Notes: a model not told the origin generated them from the sequence alone. A stretch of 64,000 bases of DNA from Gymnogyps californianus (GCF_018139145.2 NC_059500.1:46584072-46648071), one strand, 5' to 3'; counted from the first letter of the stretch, positions 1 through 14,872 are shown. Program-made: numbers and translations.

Positions 1-3000
1 GCTCAGCTGTCTTTGTATCATCATGTTATAGCTAATAAATTTCTTCTCTTTCATTGATACGAATGTTGACAAAATAACCTGTTTGTCAATAACTGGATGA
101 ATTATATACAATCAGTTTGCATAACTGAAAGAGGTCGAAGTCAACCCTGAAACCCTACTGCTATCTGAAACTGTTTTACTTAACTTGTAATAACAACAAA
201 CAGTGTCTTTGGAATGACTAAGGGGACTTTGTGCCTAACCAATTTCACTGTACCTGCCAGTTGGTTTAATGAGTTTCCTCATCTTGCCTGCACGGAAAAA
301 TGGTCATAAAAACTAGAGGAGGTAAATATAAAAACATTAAAAATATATGCAGAGATGTGGTTAATATAACTAACTTTGACTTTAATAGACTTCAGTCACG
401 AGGCTCTCCTTGTTGTTCATTTCTTTTTGCTACCCACTTCAGAAGAGCTTCGTAGTGGTCAGCTGAAACTAGAATCACAGAGGCACACAAGCAAAGCTTT
501 CTGCAGCTGTAAGCTAGCTCTGCTGTGATGCTGGGCTCATTGGATGTTTTTTTAAAATAGAATGTAACCACAAGAAATTAATTTAGCCATTGTTTATTTT
601 TTAACAAGCCATTATTAGACTACAAAGATGCTGACTATGTCTTTGCATTCAGTTCAGACAGGCACAAGTCTTTTTCAACGCTGATCAAGTATAATCCTCT
701 CCAGTACTGTTATCATCCCTTCTGTTGTTAATAATAATTACTAGTGCTGACAGGATTCTCTAATTTGGAGAAGTTTCCGCTTCCTACCAGGTTCTTCCCA
801 CTCTGTATGGCCTAGTTACTGCTGGGCAGGATTTGAACATATAGTAGGATATTTCTGTGAGACTGAGAATTTACTGGAGGAGGAGTATGATGTTTTGAGA
901 TGTGAGGCTGGAGGGAGAGGCACTGTTCTGTTAGAGCACCTAAGAATAAATGTGATAGTTAAAGTGTATAAGCCAAGTGTTTTCTTATCACTGAATGCCA
1001 CTTCATCAGAGAAGGAGGAAATATGTATCCAGAGGTTACTCCTTATAGCTGCAGAAGGTGTGGCACTGTCAGAGAGAAACGGGAAAGCTGGAACTTCCAT
1101 TGCAGGAAATCACTGGGGTAAGATGGTATTCCTCTGAGAAACTAAAGCATAAAATAACTGAGCTACCCACAAAAATAAATAATATAACTTTAAAAATGGT
1201 GTTATACTCAGAGAAGAAGCTAGACAGGGTCTCTAAAATGCATACTTAGGGGTCATCCTGAAAATTTTTATAGCAGTGAAACTTATGTGAGAACATAGGG
1301 AAATAGCTGACAGTATCACTAGAGTGGTAAACCACAGCAAGAAGTGGAAAATGGGAACTTGCCTGTCAGCTTCTCAGATAGAAAATGGACAAGATAGTCA
1401 TATTCATAAGCTGCTTGGAATGGAGGAAGGAGGACACCACCTATTACATATCTAAACCAAAGAAAACGCTGTCTTTTAGTTGTCATTGCTAAACACATCC
1501 CACACCAACATAAAGTATAATTCAAAGCATCATTGAAGTAAAACTTTCATTTTGTTTTACATGTGTCTTAGGTCCACAGTGATGTCAGCTCACTTTTTGT
1601 CTTAAATAATTTTAAGGTCTGCTTTTGCTGTTGATCTCTATAAATGAAGTACTTCCTCTTTTGAAAATTATTTTCCTTTTTCAGAATCTCTTTCCTTTTC
1701 TCAACCTTTGTTATTTTCTCTTCACATTTATTCCTCGTTATTCCTTCTTTCTAGACATAAACTGTGCTTTGGGGAGTAGGTGGAAGACAAAATGCATTTG
1801 CAGGAGTGCTAAAAGCAGACAACTTCACAATCTTCTGTTTGGAACCCAGAAGAAGGGCTTCTGTAAAGCTGCATTGTACCTCTCTGTAGTCTGCTAGTTT
1901 TCTCTGACAGGTAGCAATATAATGGAAAAGGACTATAAGACACTGTAATTTACTTAGTCTTTTTAAAAATAAGAAAAACATATTAGGTAAATATAATGCA
2001 CTTCAGTTGCCGAAAAAGTCAAATTTTCTTACAAAATTTCTGAAAAGATACTCTATTAGAAATCTGTAAACCTAAGAAAAGATACAATGCCTGGCTGTGC
2101 TGTTTCTCCAACAGCTTATATTATGACTTAGCTCTGGGGGCTTTTGGAAGAGCATTCCCGATTTCCAAAACTGGACTGAAAAGACAAGCAAATGCACAAA
2201 TGCAAAGTGTTTTAGGGGATTCAGGGTGGAAGGGGATTATAGCAGTGCCAGCAGGGCACAATAAAACTAGGTGACTGAGCCACAGTGGAAACTAACATTT
2301 ACAAATTACTTGGTGAATAATACTTGGTGAATTACTTCGATGAGACAGCTATATCATATTGTTGCACAATTATAGATGTAGTGTGATGTTACTGAGATTT
2401 TTAGAAAGCTGTTGAAGATAAAAGACTTGCTGAGAAGCTTAACTCATTAGCCAATATTTATCAGTCATCCTTTCATATTTGCACTGTAAGATTTCTGGTA
2501 TAGACAGATGAAATATAATTTATACTGCAGTTGAGAGCAGTCCATGCAGACTGATGAGATCTGAATTAGCAGCTTCTAGGGCTGGCTGCCTTGAGCGCTA
2601 ATGCTGAAACCAAAACCCAGGAAAAATCGCTTACTTTTCACTTTCAGCGAGGTCTGTAAAGTCAGCATTACTTTGAGCTTCGGTGAAGGGTCTGGTGAAC
2701 CCAGCTTACTTTGTTTCTTCAGAAAACTCCTCCAGTACACTACATAGTGCTCTCCAGTTATATTTGTGAGCTCCCAGGTGAGCTATACTAGCATTCACAG
2801 GCAGGGACAGACACTCCTGCTCTGACATGGTATAGTTGACTCTGGACGGCAGCCAGAATGGGGCTACTAAGCCTTTATCAGCAGTGAGTAATGTGAGTCT
2901 CCTAAGGTCCTGTAGCTATGAAATAAGGTGGAGGTGAAGAGTTAGACAGGCCAGTTGCCTCCCTTATGCCGCTGATGAGATCTGTGGGGAGTTGGCGTAT

Positions 3001-5366
3001 TTTGTGCCTCTCTTCCAACTCCACATGTGGGTGGCAGAGCATGGCAAATGATTTTATGTCCCTGGCCTGGCCCTTAATGAGGTCAGCTAAGGCGAGTGGG
3101 GCTGTGGAAGGAGACAGCGGGGACAAAGGAGGGAGTGATAGGCACCTGATGGGACAGGGGGGAGAGAGACGGAGGGAGGAGGAGAGGTCACACTGGGTCC
3201 AAATGCAAGCCCGGGTACAGGGGAGACAGAATTCGGGACAGAATTTCACCTGCCACATGCTAACACCACAGCAAATGAATACGTGTCACCCTCCTTTATG
3301 ACCTCCTAAAAATTCATTTCCAGCCCACCTATGCCAGGCATTGGCAGCTGAGGAAAAAACTCACTCTCTTTTTATTGCCCTCCCAAGACTTGTTCTCTCT
3401 CTCTTTCCGTCTGTGCAGTGGAAGCCAAATCATTGTTCTTTCTGAGGTGGCATGGCATGCTTGTAAGTGTTTTGCATATTTTGTAACTTGGTTTGGTTGT
3501 TGCATGCATTTTTTGTATTTGTGTTTTTTATTGCATGAGAAGATTGAGCTTTTGGTATTGTAGAAAGTTAAGAAGACGATCTGTGACTTAACTTCAGTGG
3601 AAGTCCTGCTAGAAAGAATCAAACTGTCTGTCAAAACATTACCTTGCAAATCTGTATGTGGAAACACACTTCTTGTTCTCTGTGGACAAGGTAGAACTAG
3701 TAACATAAGGTCAGGTAATACACAATTTGACCTAAATTCATTTCCTGTTGGAAGATGACAGCATACTTTAAGTAATCAAAAACCTGTAGAAGTGGATTTA
3801 TCCTTATCTACTGAAAAGAGATTATTAGTGCAACTAGTTTAGCAAGATTAGCAAATAGTTTAAAGACAGAATGACCAAATAGGCTACTTGGTCTGTTCCT
3901 CTGGGACATTCAGTTCTGACTTCCAGATAAGCAGCCCTGGAAGTGCCCAGGAAACACAAAATGGAAGCCAGCACTGTTCAGGGGTTGTGCCAGCATTTTC
4001 ACTGAACCAATAAGCAGCAATACTGAAATCATTTCCATACTTGCTTTGGGAGAGATTTCCCTGAGTGTCAAAGATTTGATAATAAATCATACAGCAATAG
4101 CACACATTCCTCTGCCTATTTACTACAGTGATTTTATCTTAAGAAAGAGAGTATCCACTTTTATTTTATCTTTCAAGAATTTATTTAAAATGGAATTTTT
4201 TTTCTGGGCAACAACTGAGTCACATTAGGAAACTACAGGTACTTTTCTGTATAATGTTGTTTGTGAAATATCGTTTGTGTATAATATTGTGTTTTTCTGA
4301 ACTGCCTTTTTCTGACTAGTTTCTGCAATTACTAAGGAAATAGTGCCACAAAGTCTTTGCTGAATTTCTAATGAGGTATGATAAATATCTGCCTTTAGCT
4401 TTAGTTCAAAATAAACAACTAACAATAAATTACATGGAATATAAATGGATATAAAATTGCTAACATTAACAGCTGTAAAGTGTGCCATACTTGGGGCACA
4501 ATTTGGTGTGTTTTGGTTTTTTTCTGTCATAGTACTTCAGCAGGAAAAACATTCATGTATATACAGAGGTACATACTTATCGGGAAGTACACTTTTTCTC
4601 TTTTCAAGGAGAAGGAGTTTGCCCATCATTGCTTTCTAAGAGCAGTTTTCCAACAGCAACTGCTTAGTTAGCTACCCACTTTTCAGATCTTTTTAAATCA
4701 AAATCAAGTAATATCAAACAGCAAAACAATTTCTTTTGTTGTGCAATACTGAGTACTCTATTAATGTTACTGAAAAACGGAAGAGGTAATTAATTGTAAA
4801 AAATACTGCTTTGTTTCACACACACACTATGTATTTTTTTGCTATTGTTTGCATACTAAAATTGCAGATACTTCAGGAAAGGGATTGCTAAATGTTATAT
4901 CTACTTAACTACTATTTTATAGCTTTTTTTTTTTCACATAAAGAACACCATACAAACATCAGGAACCCCAAAATGACCAGAAGTGCACAGCCACAGTACA
5001 GAAGAATCGATTCGGAAGCTTGCCTGTCTTGTGGTCTGATTGCTAAAGAATAAAATAGTGTGATATGTTCAGTTTGCCCTCATCAGACGCAAACTCATAA
5101 CCTATGAGACTTATATAAATTTCTGACACAAGCAGTAGCTATATTACTTCCCAGTCAGGGAGCAAAAATTAGTGTTGCGCTTCCATAAGGCAATTTCCTA
5201 ACCGTTCTGTACAGAAGAGAGCCTGATCTATGTAGTGTCCTTTGCAAAGGAGAAATTGGAGAACCACTGTTTAGCTCTAGGATGTTAGGTCTCATACCAG
5301 TCTTTAAATATCATTATGCCCCTCTTTACTGAAGACAGATGCCATACGACATAGGATACCATGAGA
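1..5366. other. Upstream intron, no gene seen
   Basis: AT-rich unique sequence. Short open frames on both strands show no recognisable domain and no splice-framed coding pattern. A purine-rich, GC-richer patch lies at about 3080-3200. I looked for the preceding convertase exon (the Asn-Asp-Pro-Lys-Trp-Pro type segment before the HCSDN start) and did not find it here. Confidence 0.6.
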
Positions 5367-5371
5367 ATGGG

Positions 5372-5981
5372 TGTCGTGGTTTAACCCCAGTCAGCAACTA
5401 AGCACCACGCAGCCGTTTCCCCCTCCCCCTCCCAGTGGGGTGAGGAGGAGGAAAGGAAAGAAAAAAAAAGTAAAACTCGTGGGTTGAGATAAGAACAGTT
5501 TAATAACTAAAATAAAATATAATACTAACAATAGTAATAATGAATTATAATAATAATAGTAATGAAAAGGAATATAACAAAAAAAAGGAAGGGGGCGGGG
5601 GGGTGGAGAAAAAAAACAGGGATGCACAATGCAATTGCTCACCACCCGCTGACCAATGCCCAGTTAGATCCCAAGCCGCGATCCGCGCCTCCCGGCCAAC
5701 TCCCCCCTGTTTATATACTGGGCATGACGTTCCATGGTATGGAATACCCCTTTGGCTAGTTCAGGTCAGCTGCCCCGGCTATGCTCCCTCCCAGCTTCTT
5801 GCACACCTGCTTGCTGGCAGAGCATGGGAAACTGAAAAATCCTTGGCTTAAGATAAGTGCTCCTTAGCAACAACTAAAACATCAGTGTGTTATCAGCATC
5901 ATTCTCACACTAAATCCAAAACACAGCACTGTACCAGCTACTAAGAAGAGAGTTAACTCTGTCCCAGCCGAAACCAGGACA
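5372..5981 (-). mobile_element. Solo LTR of an endogenous retrovirus, copy 1
   Basis: A 610-bp LTR, TG...CA when read from either side. It is flanked by 5-bp direct repeats ATGGG at 5367-5371 and 5982-5986, which marks a true insertion; one more A would make it 6 bp. Polarity is minus: the reverse strand has TATATAAA (TTTATA on + at 5710-5715) followed by ATTAAA (TTTAAT on + at 5499-5504), in U3-R order. Between them is an AT-rich expansion (about 5505-5580) that the other copies lack. No gag, pol or env remains, so it is a solo LTR. It resembles the copies at 21481 and 57287. The exact ERV class is uncertain. Confidence 0.85.
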
Positions 5982-5986
5982 ATGGG

Positions 5987-8900
5987 GACATCAAAACTCC
6001 AGCTTTCCTGATTCCTGCATCCATGCTCTAACATGTCTTCCTGTATAGCAAATGTTGTGACTAAAATTACAAGTATGCAGAGGACCTTAGTTCTTGCTGA
6101 CCCTTTTTTGACCTTAATTCAGGCTCCTTTTTCAACTATGTTTAAACAGAAAAAAACAACCAAAAAAAAAACCCCAACAGAAGAAGCAAACACACTGAAA
6201 ACGAAGACTCAATAAAGTGTGTTCTGCACCACTTCATTAGATGCAGGTCGTCCTTGGCATTGCTTGTAGCTACTTCTAATGTCTTGAAATCTCTGCTGTG
6301 AGTACATCTGCTGCTCAAGCCCTGTGAAGGGGATTTTCTTCTAGCCAAACAAGAAACAAATAGCAGAGGAGACTAAAAGTGTAGCAAACTCTATCAGTGC
6401 CATTTTGGAGAGAAGTCCAGCAAGTGTTTGCACATCTGCATGACTTTTAAATACAGTTTCAATGAAAAATAACCTAAATAAATTAAGTGATCATTTTGAA
6501 CTCAGTCACTGAATACAGGAGACTTTGTCAGCACAAGACCCCAAGTCTCCTCAAAGAGAGGCAGTAGGGCTTTTTGGAAAATATGCCAGTTTTAAGGTGT
6601 GGAGCAATACAGGCAACATCTGCTTGTTCTTTTGCTGTGGAGATTATAAATTCTGCAAAAATTTAAACACTAGTTGTTTCAAAACAAACTCATTTTCAGC
6701 AAACAGCAGAAATGTGTGGTGGTCGGAGGAAGTGTGCAGGGGGGAAGAGCCTCAGACAGCCCCAAGAGGTGCAAGTGAGAATCTTTTACAGTATTGGTAC
6801 CACTTTTGTCTTACCCTTTCTATTGCATTAGAGTCCACTGATCAATGAGTAGCATGCCATTTAAGCATATAATTGCCCTGTCTTCATCTATTTTTATGTG
6901 AATTCCTAACAGAACAAAGCAAGTTATTTTCTGTTTTGAAAACAATTCAAAACTGTATTAAAACCAAGTAGTATAAGCACAGAAGCCTAAGGAGAGGCAG
7001 ATATAAATATGCATGAGAGACTAAACATTAAGTATATAGTGGAGTTTTCCTCTTCTGTGTCTTTCGGATAAGACAGTTTATTAATAAACATTAAACTACT
7101 GCTTGGGAGATAGTGTTTTGGGTTTTATGAATATCAACTCCTGGTTACAAGACTACATTTGGGAGCCAGAAATCCCATTTAGAAAAAAATAAAGACAAGT
7201 TAAGCAAATAAAAAATGTTTCTGAAGTTACAAAGAGGTTGAATAACTTCTGCTTTATTCGACTTCCATGTACTCTTCCACATCCAGGTTTAATGTTGAAT
7301 CAGGAGGAGACTTTTTTTCCTTATACATCTCCTGGTCTGGCTGCAAGTAGGCTGTTGAGGAAAGTTGGTTAAGTGCAAGCTTTCAGATGCAGTGTTTGAA
7401 TGGGCTTGATATGATCCCAGCTGCTGAAACACTGAAATCCATATATACTTGATTAACTAAGTCCCCATGTACATGAATTGAAACATGGATAGAGGAATTA
7501 ATACAGCCTACTTAGAAAGTATTACAGCCCTTACATCATGGTAAGGACTCGATCTGCTTACAGAAAACATGATTCTGGAAAAAATCCTGGAATTCTTGTA
7601 GCCCACTGAATTTGTGTTTCAAGACTTCCTCACAGCCCTTGTCTGATGATGAAGTTTCCCAAGACACCAAAGACAAGCTTGAGGCTCTGTGTGTCACATC
7701 CTACGACCTACAGTATCTTTGCCCCCAGCTTCTTCATCCTGTCCCCATCCCTTGCATCATCTCTTATGACTAGCTGAACAGCAAAGACAAAAAAAAATAA
7801 AGGAAGAGGGGGCGGGATTTACTTTTCTGACAACGCTGAGAAATTAGATTGGTTCAGCTTTCTTGAGGATCTTGACACTCAATTTAGGGTGTCTACTCTC
7901 TTAGTTTTGATTTCATTATTAGGTGTATTTGCTACCCTCTTATGGTTTTCCTTTTTATAACATTGTCTCCTGCAGTTTCTATCTGCTCCCACTCCAAACT
8001 GGTGATTAACTACTATATAAGAGGATAAAAGTATTATGAAAGTGAAAGCATTCTTCTGTTTTATGTTTGTCCTTCGGAAGTGTTTGCCCAAACACACCAT
8101 AACATTGACCCATTTTTTGCTTAACAGGGAAGTTGTGTGACACTGACCAGTGAGAGAGAACAAAAATCTGAAAGATTCCTGTCTTTTAAGCCCACTCACA
8201 CTGGGCATGCAGTCTGTTTTCACTATGTCTGGCTGCTGCTTCTTCTCCAGTATTCAAAAGTTTCAAGTATTGACCACACTGTGTGAAGCAGCTTTGATCT
8301 GGTTTGGGACTTCAAACAGGCTGATAGCCTGAGACCATGTTACATGTTGTGTAAACTATTACCACTGAAACATTCTGAGGACTAATTCAGTAGACATTCT
8401 CCATGAATGAATCTATAAGGGTGGCGAAAACCACTTCGTAAGCTTGGTATGTTACTTTGCCAGGCCCTAGAAAAAGTCTTGGATTGTCTCAACATTTGAA
8501 AGACTCACACACAAGATTTATCCCAAGATTAAATAGGAAAAATAAACCTAAGGCTGAGCCGTGCATCTCCTTTTGCCGCTTAACAGGTAGAAGTTGTATG
8601 TGTGGGTGTGACTGAATGAAACAGAGGTTATGACCCGTGTTGCCTCCTGGCAGGCACTAAGCAGCAGAGATCTCCTGATGCAGTTATGCTGTATGGGGGA
8701 GGACAGGAACAATTTGCATGTCTGTATATGTGTTTAGATAAAAAAAAATGTGTAAGTCATCACCATTTTTCTTCCAGGCAGTTGTGGATAGGGGTGCTAC
8801 TAGGAGATTGATTCAAATAGGAAAGTTCAAATTAAAAGTAAAGCATGCAATAACAGCATTGAGCAGGTTTCCCCCATTTTTCCTTTCTGCACCAACCCTG

Positions 8901-10419
8901 TGATTATAGTCATGCTGCATCAAGTTGTTCATTTGATTCATGTGTTGGTTTTGGGGGAGAGGCAAGGAGAAAAATATAGAGTGATCAAATAAAATATTTA
9001 TTGTGAATTGAAAAGTTCTCACCTAGATTCTTATTTTACCCTTTGTATCCATGTTAAGTCCTGGCATCCATAAGTCAGAGGATGACAGGTTAACTGAGAG
9101 AAAGTGGCTGAACAGGAAAAAAAAAAAAGAGGAATCTTTATTATTAAGGTGGCTACTTGCAACAGTGCTGTTAATGAGATGCTGTGCAACGAAGTACATA
9201 GGCATGTGATCAGGTCTCATGCACCTCACTGGAATTAGGCATCTATCTGAATGCTGTGCAGATCAAGGATAGATTTAAGCATATTCCTAAACTTAAGTGT
9301 GTACTTAAAAGTTTTGTTGATTTCTTCAGTGTCCTCCAAACCAACATTAATTGGCTGCTAACTGGCCCAAACTTTGTGTTTAAATAAGCCTGTTATTACA
9401 TTGTGATTACTTTTTAGTTGGTTTTGTGGATTGTTTTATGTCAAGCCCTAGATCTATACAGGAATTGACCAGGGTATCTGTAACAAGACTCTGAAATGGA
9501 TCTTCAGTTGAATCAATACAAAAGCCTTATTTATTTTATACAGCGCCAAGGTTATGAAAACAAAACCAACTTTCTTCTTGCTTTTCTTAGAAACCGTTTT
9601 TCCTTGAAAGATCTTTACCTTTCATACAAATAGCACAGCAACCACATAAACTCGTATTTTTCTATTTTAAAACAATCCATTCCTATACACAGAGATGCTC
9701 ATCAATTAAAATTTCTAGATTTTGCTCCAGAAGTAATAAATTATTTTTTCAAAAGTTTTTGTCACCCACTCATAAATGTAAAGGTCAAAGGGGAAAAAAA
9801 CTCACAACATCACCTCATTTGAATGTTTCATGTCAATTCCCTTTTGACATTATTGCTTTGCATATTTAATTGAGTTTTATTCATAGTAATTAATGTTTCT
9901 GTGCATATTTAGAGTGGAGTTATTCAGGATACGCTTATAGTTAAAGCAGCACCTAACTGCAGACACCAAAACTCCCTCTCAAAGTATTTGAAGGCAGTTA
10001 AATGGCAGAAAAAAGTTTATTTCTCCCAGGTCATACTTCTTACTGAGGATTCTGTGGAGTTCCTGACATAGAGCTGCTTTAGTCTCACAGAAGCTAGCAT
10101 CAGGATCTGAACTCCTTTGGTTGATTCATTTCACAAACATGGCAGAGGATTGTATGATCATTTCATTTGACCAACAATCAGTACAACTGGTAATCTGCAA
10201 CCACCAGCCCAGAATTTCTAATTAAGCTGCAGTAGGTTTTCAGTAAGACATACATATATTAGATAAAAGATCAGATTTGTAAAAGAGTCATATCTATAAA
10301 AGCATTGTCTTAATGTTTAACTATTAAAAGTCTTACACCTTGTAGTTGCATGTTTATCTTGCTCTATACTTACCTTGTTAGGCCGTTCTCTACTAGATTA
10401 AAGAAATGTTGCCCCTTCA
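5987..10419. other. Intronic sequence, no gene seen
   Basis: AT-rich sequence without recognised coding, RNA or repeat features apart from short homopolymer runs. The part at 9690-9930 is dense in possible factor motifs: a DR1-like AGGTCAAAGGGGA at 9782-9794 and an octamer-like TTTGCATATTTAATTGAG near 9857. This is only suggestive. Confidence 0.5.
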
Positions 10420-11010
10420 AAAACGTCTATGTGGAGTTACTTGCATGCTGCAATCAAGTCATGTCTTCACCCTCTCTTAGATAAAATAAATTCTTTGAGC
10501 TTGTTAAGAATCACTGTAAATTGTGTTTCCAGCACTTGGTTCAGAAAACAAGCAGCAAGGACTCATTGCTCATTTTCCAAGAGCATCCTTTTTGCAACAT
10601 CAATACTAGGCACATACACATATCATTCCAGGAATGGTATCATTGCTGTCATTAAAAAAAGTGTGTTATCCCACTTTTCTTGCTATTCCACTGCTTAACT
10701 ATCAAAGACTAATACATGGCTTCATAGAGCATCTTCTTGAAGTTGTAGGTGGCTGTCTACCTTACGTTTTAAATCCTTTTCACCATTACTGTGTTTCTGG
10801 ACACTTTCTCTCATTTTATGCCTTGCACTCTCAGTCCTACATGCATAATTTTATATATGATTTTATATAAAATTATATTACAAACACACCGCTTAAATAG
10901 GTTCACCTTCATAAGTGATCCAGATCACTCTGTCTCTATTGCCATCATTACTTCCCACTCCACTAACTTCTGTGTCATCAGATTTGAGAGTGTGCTATAG
11001 GAGAATGTAA
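10420..11010 (-). mobile_element. Ancient CR1/L3-like LINE relic
   Basis: Strongly decayed, but segments line up in order with the reverse strand of CR1-type LINEs. The segment at 10440-10530 (ATAAATTCTTTGAGC block) matches the 'ggctgaacaaccccaactctctcagcc' region of the younger CR1 at about 18160-18195. The segment at 10915-10985 (GATCCAGATCACTCTGT, then TGTGTCATCAG) matches the 'ccctctggatgg...ctgtcatcag' region at 18615-18680. Orientation is therefore minus. Open frames here are fragments with no intact reading frame. The family resembles the old CR1/L3 group of amniotes (from memory); borders are approximate. Confidence 0.65.
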
Positions 11011-14000
11011 TTTCAACTTTCCTAAACTACAAGGAAGTATTGTAGCCTCTTAAGATTTGAGACTTCATAGTTGCACATGCTCAGTAATGTTTCCTTAAAC
11101 AAAATCAATATAACTGTATCTGTTAAGCCATCATAATGGCTTCAAAATACAAACTGACATGTCAAATCCTCTGTTAGCTTCCTTACGAGTGGCTATGTTG
11201 TTAAGCGCTTACAGGTTCATACTACATCTCTAGTGGATCCAAAGATCTCATTACAGTTTTTAAGTAAATAAAAACGTTTTTGTAACTGCTTCATGCATTT
11301 CCATGGCAGAACATAACAGTTGAAAAAACAATTAGCTTAGAGGAGGTACATTATATTTCCCTGAGAATTCCCCTTTTTACTTGGAAGACCCTTTTTAGCT
11401 TTGCAATGTATTTTTGGCACACATTCATGTTAAAATAGTATTTTCAGTTAAACAGCAGAGCCAGTAGGAGAAACAAAACAAACAAGGAAAAGAATATCCA
11501 TTTACAGCTGAGATTTGAAAATGGACAAAGCTGACAGTCAGAAGGCCGACTGACAGGAATCACAGAAGAGATGAATAGAGACGATAGGAATGACAAGGAA
11601 GAATGCAGACACAGGGAAGAGGAGCCACAAAGAGTATTTTGTAGCTGTAGTACCAGGAAAAGTGGTGGACACAGAGGAACTGTCAACAATCATAAAATTA
11701 AGAACTCTTACCTTTAGTTTGTTTGTGATTGTGTATAGTTTTCCCTTCTGACAATGCTCTGATCATAGCTTTCTTTAGTACTTTCTCTGGGTGTCTCATC
11801 TGCTGATTTCCTGGGTTTTTTAAGATACCTGCAAATAACCTGAGGCAGTTATCATTAATGGATATCATTTCAACGCTGGGACTGCCCTACGCACAGACTC
11901 TATATAAGCCTGACAGTCATTTATGTGATTTTCCTCCTAGTCCCAGTTAGACAAATTACATTTTCGAGTCTTTGATGTGCATAAAAGGTGCTTATACAGA
12001 AGTTGTATATTCTGTCTACAGGAATACAGTCCTCTAGTATCAGCTCAAAATTATGTTCTCAGATCAGTTCCACATATTCAATTACTTTATTTGCAACTGA
12101 GGGAAGTTCCTTGGTAGTACTGCTGCAGTCAACACAATCTAAGTGTCTTTAGTGATAAAGCCAGGGTTTAGTTTAGCAGCAGCTCCCCAAGTCCCTCAAA
12201 GTCCTGTTACTAGAAAGCTCCATAGACTTTAGTCTGTGTCCAGTTCTCCATAAAAACAGCGTTTGCAAATATATTGGACTTCTCCAGAACCTTTCTGCAA
12301 TATCTTCTGAGATGATAGCTTGAATCCTGACACTCTGATGAGATTTCCTTTAAGACCCGTTGCAATTTTCACAGCATTTTTACATTCGTTGCCTATTTTG
12401 CACATTCTTGCATGCACAGCTGTATCATATGTCTCTGAACTAACCTTCTTCATATTGCAGAAGGATTTTAACATTTAATCAGCTGAGTCAAATTTCCTGA
12501 GACAGTAACAAGAGTAACTGTGTGGTACTTTTTTGCCTTACGCAAAACTTTTGTTTTGTTCTTGAATAGCCTTTCCTTTTCCTTCTCAGGCCTCCGTAGA
12601 TTTCTCTGGGCTAGTTCTCTCATTTCTGCCAGATGATCTCATCTGCAAAATATAACTAGCCACTCCCTCTAGTGGTTTGGCCTTATCTTCCCAGGTTTCT
12701 ATTATAATACACAGTGGGCCTTGCATTCATCAACCGTAGCACGTTCCAATGGTGAAAAGCCCATTGGTGCCTAGCGCACTTACTTCCCTATAGGCAAACT
12801 AAAATAGCAGCCATTCATCTTAGTCTGATCCTGTACTGTTAATGAATTTTCACAGCATGCATTTCAGTGTCAGATTAAACATTTCTGTAAGGCTGTCTAA
12901 GGAAGGTATGGAGTGATTTTTATACTTCTGTCTCAAGAGAATAGTTTCATGAGCTTAAAGTTTGTCCTCTGGCAAGTTATAATCTCCTCTGACATACCAA
13001 CCAAGCAAATAATGGGACCAAGGGTACAATAACCTGATGGCTTTTTATGGTTCTTAGGGAAAAAGCTTATTGGTATCGAGTAGCATAGAAGTTTATTGCT
13101 GAAGTAAAGGCACTGTGAAACGGTTCCAGCCTCAGGAACTCCACATGCCTACAAGAAAACAGGGAAAAACTCCTTCGCCATTACTAGTAATGGAATATGG
13201 GCTGTCATCATATTCTGACCTACATGTGCCCTGATTTTCCTACCCACTTCTGTCTCTTGAGGAAGAGTAGGGACATGTATCTTTCCTTCAGCCTCCTGAG
13301 CAAGTCCTGTTGTCTCACATTCCTCCCTCTCATTGTTACTCTCTTCCTCCTTCTCCCTCCAGGACATCCCACCATTAACACCAGATGTCACCAGGCTATT
13401 GCCTCATGGATCAGAGGGACCAGACCACAACATAAAATAGAATAAAAAAGGACTGTAGTATTGCAACAGTCCTTAAAATTTGGGTACGAACATTCAGAGC
13501 CAACATCTCTTCATCTGCTTCCTCACAAGTCCCCTCATTCCTACAAGTTCCTAACATTCTTAGAAAAACAAGTTTCCTGGTCCATCCTAAATCAGCTCCC
13601 TGCTCACCCCCTGCACCCAGCATTCCCATAACAGCATATCCTTCTTAAATATCACTTTTCTGTTTTCCCTGTAAAATGAAAATAGAGGGGAAGGGGAGGG
13701 AAGTGGGTTTGTATAAGCTCTGGGCTCCTCCCACTCTCGTCAGTCTCTGGGAAGGTTAATGATTAATTGAAGCCATCTGCTCAGGGCCTTCTCTCCATGT
13801 GGTTAGTTCGATTCTGTCACATATGTTCACACAAAGTCTAAATAAAACCAGCTTCCTCTCCCATGCTCCTTAACAACTTGAGATAGAAGTAATGGTCTTT
13901 GACTTGAAAACAGCTTAAAAAGTAAATTGTGAAGAGCTTGTCTTTAGTACTGTAGAAAGAATCCTTAGAAACTTATGAAAACTATTTTAAAGCAAGACTT

Positions 14001-14872
14001 ACCATCTCTCTGTTTAATTGTTATCTTAGAAATAACGAAAACATCAAGTCTAGCTTGAGAGAGAGAGAGAGGGGGAGAAACTTGGTCTTACTAGATAACT
14101 GCGACTCCATGAACTGATGCATTAAAAAAAAAAAAAAAGCATCTTGGGACTTTCTGTAAAACTGCCCTATTTTCCTTTCTTTTTTGGGACTTAGAGGAGG
14201 TCAAATAAAAATATGAGGCAAAGGCCACAAAAAATGGTAGAATGGAAAGAATTGTCTCTCTGAGGAATCATTCATCCTTCGTGAATACTGAATCCCCAGG
14301 GTTGATGGTACACAGCTGAGGCCAGGGAGCAGCTGTTCTTTTCACATATTCTCTCTAATTAATAAAAGAATTGCCATACTTTTTTTTTTCCTAGACAGGA
14401 CTTCAGGCAGGTAAAAATGCATTAACTTTTGATCTACTTGCTGGCCTTTTCTTCCCAAGTAGGCTATTTATATAGTAGTGGTAGTATCAGTAGTAGCAGC
14501 AGCAGCAGTAGTGGGACAGTAACCGTCATCATACAGTCATCTTGAAAGAATACAGCTACATGTAGAGATATATTTCCATGCGTGCTTCTTTCCTTCCTGC
14601 ATTTCTTAGCAGTAGCCACAGGCTGTTGAAATTATTTCTTTTCTCCACTTGCTGTCCTTTACTGATTCCCCAAGATATTCTGCATCAGGTTCTTATATTT
14701 CTCCCAACACTTCCCAGGGAGAAATCTGTCCATACATTGACACATACCTCTTAACATGTGAGCACTGATTCAAGGATATACAAGATGCACCAGGTCTGTA
14801 ATATGCCGTTCATATTGATGGTTTTTGCATCCAGGGTAAAATGGACACATTCTAGCTGCCTTTATTTGCAAT
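11011..14872. other. Intronic sequence with minor simple repeats
   Basis: No gene recognised. It contains a short (GA)n at 14056-14071, an A15 run at 14124-14138, and a TAG/CAG-rich trinucleotide patch at about 14473-14514. Confidence 0.55.

Noticed and set aside
10429..11000. Three overlapping plus-strand frames
   Set aside because: They run along the antisense side of the ancient CR1-like relic.
14124..14138. A15 run as the tail of a processed pseudogene
   Set aside because: No gene-like sequence precedes it, and the flanking GATGC/GCATC is only a small hairpin.
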